From: Coriobacteriia bacterium
GTDB taxonomy: Bacteria > Actinomycetota > Coriobacteriia > Anaerosomatales > PALSA-660
Reading direction: 5' to 3'
Length of the DNA: 37,241 nt
Assembly (NCBI GenBank): GCA_030652345.1
Contig: JAUSAU010000070.1
Coordinates: forward strand, 1 to 37,241
The notes beneath the pieces were generated by a model, which worked only from the letters and a program-made list of their open reading frames with translations, did no database searches and was not told the origin of the DNA. The position numbers and the translations under genes were made by a program. Shown here piece by piece: positions 33,292 to 37,241 of the stretch (positions within the stretch are counted from its first letter, which is position 1; every line of letters starts with the position of its first letter).

Positions 33292-34616
33292 TGGCGGTCA
33301 TCCTCCTCATACTCGACGGCTGCGCGGACCGGCCCTGGGACGTGCTCGACGGGCGGACGCCGCTGCAGGCCGCGCGCACCCCGAACCTCGACAGGTTCGC
33401 GGCGGGCGCGGCGACGGGGCTGCTGCACCCCCTCGGCCGCGGCATGGCGCCCGGGTCCGAGCTGGCTCACTACACCCTGTTCGGCTTCCCGCGGGACCTC
33501 TACCCGGGGCGCGCGGTCTTCGAGGCACTCGGCGAAGGTCTCGCCCTGACCGGCTACGAGGTCGTGTTCCGCGGTCTGTTCTCGACCGTGCGTCGCGAGG
33601 AGGATGGCTCGCTCCGCGTGCTCGAACGCAGGACGGACGTCGACGACGACGCCTGCCGCGAACTCACGGAAGCCATCTCGCCGTTCGAGTACGAGGGCAT
33701 CCGCATCGAGTTCGTCTACAACTCCGACCATCAGGGCATCGTCATCGTCCGCGGTGGCGGCGCCGGGACGCACCCGTCTCCGGACGTCACCGACTCGGAC
33801 CCGTACGTCGCGGGCCGCTGCGCGATCCGACCGGAGGCGCTCAGGGACGCGCGCGAGCCGCACGCCGCGCGAGACACCGCCGTCGCCCTGGAAGCGTGGC
33901 TCACCCACGTCCACCGTGTCCTCGATGCGCATCCCGTCAACGCGGCGCGACGGGAACGCGGCCAGTCGCCTGCGAACTTCCTGCTCGTGAAGTGGTCCGC
34001 GCGCTACGCGCCGTTGCCGACCTTCACCGAGATCAGCGGCCTCGTCGGCGCGAGCGTCTCGAGCGGCGTGACGTACAAGGGGATCTCAGCCGCGCTCGGG
34101 ATGCGCTGGTACGGGATCGATTACCTGCCGGACTGGACCGACGACCTCCGTGCCCGCATCGCGCTCGCGCGGCGGGCGGTCGACGACGACTGTGACTTCG
34201 TGCACATCCACACCAAGGCGCCGGACGTCGCGGGCCACACGAAGGACCCCGCGACCAAGCGAGACGTCCTCGAGGCTCTCGACGCCGCGCTGCCTGCCCT
34301 GTGGGACGAGGGACTCGTCTCGCCGGACAACCTGGTCATCGTGACCGGCGACCATGGGACTCCCTCGGGCACGGCGCTCGTGCATTCGGGAGACGCGGTG
34401 CCCATCGCGATGGCAGGCGCGGGCACGCAGGCCGACGGGATCGCGGCATTCGACGAGCTGTCGTGCGCGGCGGGGTCGCTCGGCCACCTCGAGGGACGCG
34501 ACCTCATGCCCGAGGTGCTCAATCGCATCGCCCGCATCAAGTACATGAGCGCGAAGCTCACCCCGGCGGGCGGCGTCTTCTGGCCCGACGAGACCACGCC
34601 GCTGATCGTGGAGTGA
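33291..34616 (+). CDS. apgM: Archaeal-type 2,3-bisphosphoglycerate-independent phosphoglycerate mutase
   Basis: This 441-residue protein is of the alkaline-phosphatase superfamily, the ApgM form found in archaea and some bacteria, and interconverts 3- and 2-phosphoglycerate in the cytoplasm. LILDGCADRP (metal Asp9), then PNLDRFAAGAATG, HIHTKAPDVAGHTKDP and VTGDHGTPSGTALVHSGDAV are the metal-site motifs. The usual GSDxAHLSLFGYDP nucleophile region reads GSELAHYTLFGFPRDLYPGR (55-74), with Thr62 where Ser is expected. Thr is also a known nucleophile in this superfamily. The ATG overlaps the upstream TGA. A shift in specificity is possible but unproven. Confidence 0.82.
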   Translation: MAVILLILDGCADRPWDVLDGRTPLQAARTPNLDRFAAGAATGLLHPLGRGMAPGSELAHYTLFGFPRDLYPGRAVFEALGEGLALTGYEVVFRGLFSTVRREEDGSLRVLERRTDVDDDACRELTEAISPFEYEGIRIEFVYNSDHQGIVIVRGGGAGTHPSPDVTDSDPYVAGRCAIRPEALRDAREPHAARDTAVALEAWLTHVHRVLDAHPVNAARRERGQSPANFLLVKWSARYAPLPTFTEISGLVGASVSSGVTYKGISAALGMRWYGIDYLPDWTDDLRARIALARRAVDDDCDFVHIHTKAPDVAGHTKDPATKRDVLEALDAALPALWDEGLVSPDNLVIVTGDHGTPSGTALVHSGDAVPIAMAGAGTQADGIAAFDELSCAAGSLGHLEGRDLMPEVLNRIARIKYMSAKLTPAGGVFWPDETTPLIVE

Positions 34617-34634
34617 CCGCGCGCGCCGCTCGCC

Positions 34635-34669
34635 ATAGTTCGACAACTATCGAACTACTGCGCTATACT
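34635..34669 (+). promoter_or_regulatory. ArsR-like operator and hgcAB promoter
   Basis: Two nested inverted repeats are present: ATAGTT-CGAC-AACTAT (34635-34650) and AGTTCG-ACAACTAT-CGAACT (34637-34656). They overlap TCGACA (34640-34645), a 5-of-6 match to the -35 consensus, spaced 18 bases from TATACT (34664-34669). Transcription probably starts near 34676. AT-rich dyads over the -35 are typical of ArsR/SmtB-type metal-sensing repressors. No arsR gene is in the window. Confidence 0.6.
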
Positions 34670-34704
34670 CCGTCGCGTACCGCTGCACACCAGGGGAGAC
34701 GAGC

Positions 34705-35838
34705 ATGACGGAGACGACCTGCGGGCCCGCGCCCGCGTCCGCGCCCGAGGCGCCGTGTTGAGGCCCCCGCACCTTGCCGGGCAGCAAGGTGGAACGCCCG
34801 CGGCTGGATCAGCCGTTCATCACGGGGTCTGTCGACACGCCGGCAGGGACCGTCCCCGTCGTTGCGGCAGCCCTCACATGGCGTGACCGGATCGGCGGCT
34901 ACGCCGTGCGCTGGGGCATCGGCCGCTACACCTACACCGTGGATCCCGGCCTCTATGCCGTCGGCCAGCCCGATGACCGCGCCCCGGTCCTCGTCACCGC
35001 GAACTACAAGCTCACCTTCGACGCGCTGCGCCGCACGCTGACCGGGCGCGACGCGTGGGTCCTCGCGCTCGACACGCGCGGCATCAACGTCTGGTGCGCC
35101 GCAGGCAAGGGCACCTTCGGGACCGAGGAGCTCGTGCGACGCATCGGAGCGGCGGGGCTCGCTCTCATCGTGAGTCACGGGACCGTCGTGCTCCCGCAGC
35201 TCGGCGCCCCCGGCGTGGCGGCCCCCGAGATCCGGCGCCGCACCGGCTTCCGGGCCATCTACGGACCGGTACGCGCCGGCGACGTGCCCGCCTACCTCGA
35301 CGCCGGGTTCAAGGCCACTCCCGAGATGCGACGCGTACGTTTCACCACCTACGATCGGCTGGTACTCGTGCCGATCGAGTTCGTCACCACGCTCAAGATC
35401 GTCGCCGGGACGGCGGCGGCCGCGGCCGCGCTCGGCGGCATCGGACCGGACTGGTACTCGGTGCCCCGGGCGGTCGAGCGCGCGCCGTTCGCGGTCGCCG
35501 TCGCGGTCGCGACCATCGTCGCCGGCACGCTGCTCGGCCCGCTCCTGCTCCCCTGGCTGCGTGGCCGGATGTTCGCCTTCAAGGGGATGCAGGCGGGCCT
35601 TCTCGCCGCGATCCCCGTGGTCGCGTTCGCGCCCGTCTCCACGGGATGGCCGGACGTCCTCGCCGCCATCGCCCTGATCCTCGCGGGCGCGTCGTTCGCG
35701 ACGATGAACTACACCGGCACCTCCACGTACACCTCGCTCCACGGCGTCGAGAAGGAGATGGCCGCATCGATGCCGTGGCAGGTCGCAGGAGTCGTGCTGG
35801 CCGCAGCACTGTGGGTCTACGGGGGGTGGTGGGCGTGA
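34705..35838 (+). CDS. hgcA: Mercury-methylation corrinoid protein HgcA, with in-frame TGA (probable Sec19)
   Basis: HgcA transfers a methyl group from its cobalamin to Hg(II). The diagnostic cap-helix motif NVWCAAGKGTFGTEE is intact, with Cys131 (codon 35095-35097) the predicted cobalt ligand. VTANYKLTFDALRR, PQLGAPGVAAPE and IYGPVRAGD also match HgcA, and about five membrane helices fill the C-terminal 150 residues. The frame opens at ATG 34705 after GGGGAG and reads a short tail with TTCGPAPASAPEAPC. It then meets TGA at 34759-34761, followed in frame by GPRTLPGSKVERP and the whole conserved protein. A SECIS-like hairpin follows the TGA. Read through, it is 377 residues. Without readthrough, translation must begin at TTG 34774 or GTG 34789, neither with a ribosome site. 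The 3' end overlaps hgcB. Confidence 0.9.
34759..34791 (+). other. In-frame TGA and putative bacterial SECIS hairpin
   Basis: TGA (34759-34761) is followed 8 bases later by a perfect 8-bp stem: CACCTTGC (34770-34777) and GCAAGGTG (34784-34791) with loop CGGGCA. The loop has G as its second base and begins 16 bases after the TGA, at the near edge of the range accepted for bacterial SECIS elements. The codon context is Cys-TGA-Gly-Pro. Selenocysteine insertion is inferred; an attenuating 18-codon leader ORF is the alternative. Confidence 0.6.
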
Positions 35839-35840
35839 CG

Positions 35841-36143
35841 ATGCGCTACATCGAAGAGGTCGTCACCCTCGAGTATGACGCTGCGAAGTGCACGGGGTGC
35901 CAGCTGTGCACGATGGTGTGTCCGCACGGCGTGTTCGTCATGGAGGGCAACCGGGCGGCGCTCGCGGACCGCGGCGCGTGCATGGAGTGCGGGGCGTGTC
36001 AGCGCAACTGCGCCTTCGACGCGATCCGCGTGGATTCCGGAGTCGGATGCGCTGCGGCGATCATCGGCTCGTGGTTCAAGCGAGGACCGATCGCGTGCGG
36101 ACCTGACGATGGCGGAACCGCGTCCGGGGGCAGTTGCTGCTAG
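35841..36143 (+). CDS. hgcB: Mercury-methylation ferredoxin HgcB
   Basis: This 100-residue dicluster ferredoxin partners HgcA and is thought to reduce its cobalamin and deliver Hg(II). The first cluster is Cys17, 20, 23 and 27 (CTGCQLCTMVCP); the second is Cys47, 50, 53 and 57 (CMECGACQRNC). The HgcB-specific features are present: Cys70 in GVGCAAAIIG, equivalent to the conserved Cys73 of the desulfovibrio protein, and the terminal Cys99-Cys100 pair. ATG 35841 begins 2 bases after the hgcA stop; GTG 35835, overlapping it as GTGA, is an alternative. Its TAG overlaps the stop of the convergent PHP gene. Confidence 0.95.
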   Translation: MRYIEEVVTLEYDAAKCTGCQLCTMVCPHGVFVMEGNRAALADRGACMECGACQRNCAFDAIRVDSGVGCAAAIIGSWFKRGPIACGPDDGGTASGGSCC

Positions 36144-36847
36144 ACGGCAGCCGGGGCGAGAACGCATCCCGACATGAGGGCGTCGCGCAGTCCCGCGAAC
36201 GAGAGTTCGCCCAGTTCCACGACGCTTCTGCGACGGCCGATCTCGCGCGCATGGTGCGAATCGCTGCTCTGGATGCACGAACGTCCCCGGCGCAGTTCGC
36301 CGAGTTCGTGCGCCCGCGTGGCATCGATGAACTCGACCGCGGCGATGGGTGCCGTGTCGAGCAGGCGTGTCAGCGCCGGGCGTCCAAGGAGCCGATAGTC
36401 GCCGAAGGTGCGGTCCACGTGCGCCACGGTGCAGATACCCCCGAGCGCGGAGATCGCGTGTGCCGCGTCGACGGGATCATGCTCGATCACGACGGACTGC
36501 AGAGCGGAGCGCCCCATGGGCTCGAAGCCCAGCACCTGCATGAGCGCGGCGAACCGTCGCTCTGCGGAGTCGGGCGGGAACAACGCGACGAGGTGTACCT
36601 CGTCGCCCTCCCATGCGAGGCGGATCTCGGCGCCCGGCAGGACGAGCAGATCGTCGACATCGGCGGCAGCCGCAGCGACGTGCTCGTAGAAGTCGATCGA
36701 GAAGTGATCCGTGACCGCAAGGACATGCACGCCGGCCTCTCTCGCCGCGGCCACGACATCGTCGCCCGTCGTGTCCATCGGGCCACGGTAGTCGCCCGCG
36801 AAGAGCGGCATGTGGTTGTGGAGATCGATCTCGTACGCACTCGCCAT
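36140..36847 (-). CDS. PHP-domain phosphoesterase-like protein
   Basis: This 235-residue cytoplasmic protein has the four PHP (polymerase and histidinol phosphatase) metal motifs: DLHNHMPLFAGD near the start, VLAVTDHFS at about 43-51, the middle Glu in LPGAEIRL and ICTVAHVDRT, and the late SSDSHHAREIG. These enzymes bind two or three metal ions and cleave phosphate esters or related bonds; the substrate is unknown. I start it at ATG 36847, which fits the conserved motif; in-frame ATG 36874 lies about 3 bases before the inferred transcription start. Its stop overlaps that of hgcB in CTAG, so transcripts converge. Confidence 0.8.
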   Translation of the reverse strand: MASAYEIDLHNHMPLFAGDYRGPMDTTGDDVVAAAREAGVHVLAVTDHFSIDFYEHVAAAAADVDDLLVLPGAEIRLAWEGDEVHLVALFPPDSAERRFAALMQVLGFEPMGRSALQSVVIEHDPVDAAHAISALGGICTVAHVDRTFGDYRLLGRPALTRLLDTAPIAAVEFIDATRAHELGELRRGRSCIQSSDSHHAREIGRRRSVVELGELSFAGLRDALMSGCVLAPAAV

Positions 36848-36850
36848 GGG

Positions 36851-36907
36851 GTTAGCACCTAACGTCCGCGTCATGAGAGAATAGCACCCTGCTGGACGCC
36901 GTATCAA
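36851..36907 (-). promoter_or_regulatory. Promoter and leader hairpin of the PHP gene
   Basis: On the minus strand TTGATA (36907-36902), an 18-nt spacer and TATTCT (36883-36878) form a good promoter, with start near 36871. The leader of about 24 nt contains GTTAG-GTG-CTAAC (36863-36851), a perfect 5-bp hairpin only 3 bases before ATG 36847, covering the only weak ribosome site (AGGTG). The region also serves the divergent reductase gene, which has a -10-like TATAAG at 36924-36929. Confidence 0.5.
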
Positions 36908-36954
36908 TTGCGACAATGACGCGTATAAGCAAACACCGGACCGCCGGGGAGCCC

Positions 36955-37241
36955 ATGGACCGCATCGCCGAGATCGTCGACTGGTGTGAGCGCGCGACGA
37001 CGCACGCTCAGATCGACTTCAAGAACGCCAAGGAGGCGGGCCGCAAGGTCGTCGGCCTGTACTGCGGCTACGTACCCGCCGAGCTGGTGCGTGCAGCAGG
37101 CGCCATCCCCGTCTCGTTGTGCGGCGACAACGAGGGCGCCATCGCGGACGCCGAGCTCGACCTCCCCCGCAACTTCTGCCCGCTCATCAAATCGAGCTAC
37201 GGGCTCGCCATCACCGACACCTGTCCGTTCTTCCACTTCTC
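36955..37241 (+). CDS. Double-cubane-cluster reductase, 2-hydroxyacyl-CoA dehydratase D superfamily (3' truncated)
   Basis: Only the first 95 residues are in the window. [20 protein letters not shown], then [20 protein letters not shown] and [10 protein letters not shown], match the start of the HgdB/YjiM-like double-cubane-cluster proteins, ATP-driven or low-potential iron-sulfur reductases related to 2-hydroxyacyl-CoA dehydratases. Cys57, Cys76 and Cys92 are cluster-ligand candidates. The partner ATPase (HgdC-like) is expected nearby but lies outside. ATG 36955 has GGGGAG four bases upstream. It is divergent from the PHP gene. Confidence 0.85.
   Translation, partial: MDRIAEIVDWCERATTHAQIDFKNAKEAGRKVVGLYCGYVPAELVRAAGAIPVSLCGDNEGAIADAELDLPRNFCPLIKSSYGLAITDTCPFFHF

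Noticed and set aside
34774..34776. TTG 34774 as the hgcA start
   Set aside because: It lies inside the hairpin stem with no Shine-Dalgarno, whereas ATG 34705 in the same frame has GGGGAG. It is kept only as a fallback if the TGA is a true stop.
1..37241. CRISPR arrays, insertion sequences, phage genes or attachment sites
   Set aside because: No regularly spaced repeats, transposase or integrase motifs, or tRNA-end duplications were seen.

Overview
The window reads as a high-GC, probably strictly anaerobic, deep-branching actinobacterium. A Coriobacteriia-type lineage is my inference from the GTG starts, the start codons sitting close behind -10 boxes, and the enzyme content: aldehyde:ferredoxin oxidoreductase, a double-cubane-cluster reductase, a NapH-type polyferredoxin and HgcAB. 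No insertion sequences, phage genes or CRISPR arrays were seen. The gene set looks chromosomal, and no gene-free stretch exceeds 300 bases.

Layout. 1-3.6 kb: the tail of a PEP-utilising enzyme, tRNA-Ser(GGA), a von Willebrand factor A protein divergent from an XRE regulator, a two-gene unit of unknown function behind a CRP/FNR-like site, tadA, and tRNA-Ser(TGA). 3.6-11.2 kb: an envelope block with a GT-C type membrane glycosyltransferase-like protein, a large secreted repeat protein with a structured leader of about 210 nt, an anchored low-complexity protein and an O-antigen-ligase-like protein with C-terminal TPRs. 11.3-13.5 kb: a tightly coupled four-gene operon around a NapH-like iron-sulfur membrane protein. 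13.6-17 kb: a second secreted repeat protein sharing its C-terminal module with the first, tRNA-Ser(GCT), tRNA-Arg(ACG) and two lipoproteins, one with a SIMPL domain.

17-20.7 kb: a translationally coupled SCP2-like / Fe-alcohol dehydrogenase / aldehyde:ferredoxin oxidoreductase operon, able in principle to interconvert acids, aldehydes and alcohols. 20.8-24.3 kb: a hexapeptide acyltransferase, a 37-codon mini-ORF, a short-chain dehydrogenase and a PEGA/beta-propeller membrane protein. 24.5-29.1 kb: a single-chain fusion of glucose-6-phosphate dehydrogenase and 6-phosphogluconate dehydrogenase, an amidohydrolase, and serS. 29.2-34.6 kb: a soluble five-PAS histidine kinase, then a macro-domain protein, an unknown CxxC protein and an archaeal-type phosphoglycerate mutase.

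34.6-36.1 kb holds the most notable system: the mercury-methylation pair hgcA-hgcB behind an ArsR-like operator-promoter. The conserved hgcA frame opens at an ATG with a strong ribosome-binding site but is interrupted at codon 19 by an in-frame TGA, directly after a Cys codon and before Gly-Pro. A perfect 8-bp hairpin with a 6-nt G-containing loop begins eight bases after the TGA. This fits a bacterial selenocysteine (SECIS) signal and would make this HgcA a selenoprotein with a Cys-Sec-Gly-Pro tail. The window ends with a convergent PHP-domain protein and the start of a double-cubane-cluster reductase of the 2-hydroxyacyl-CoA dehydratase superfamily.
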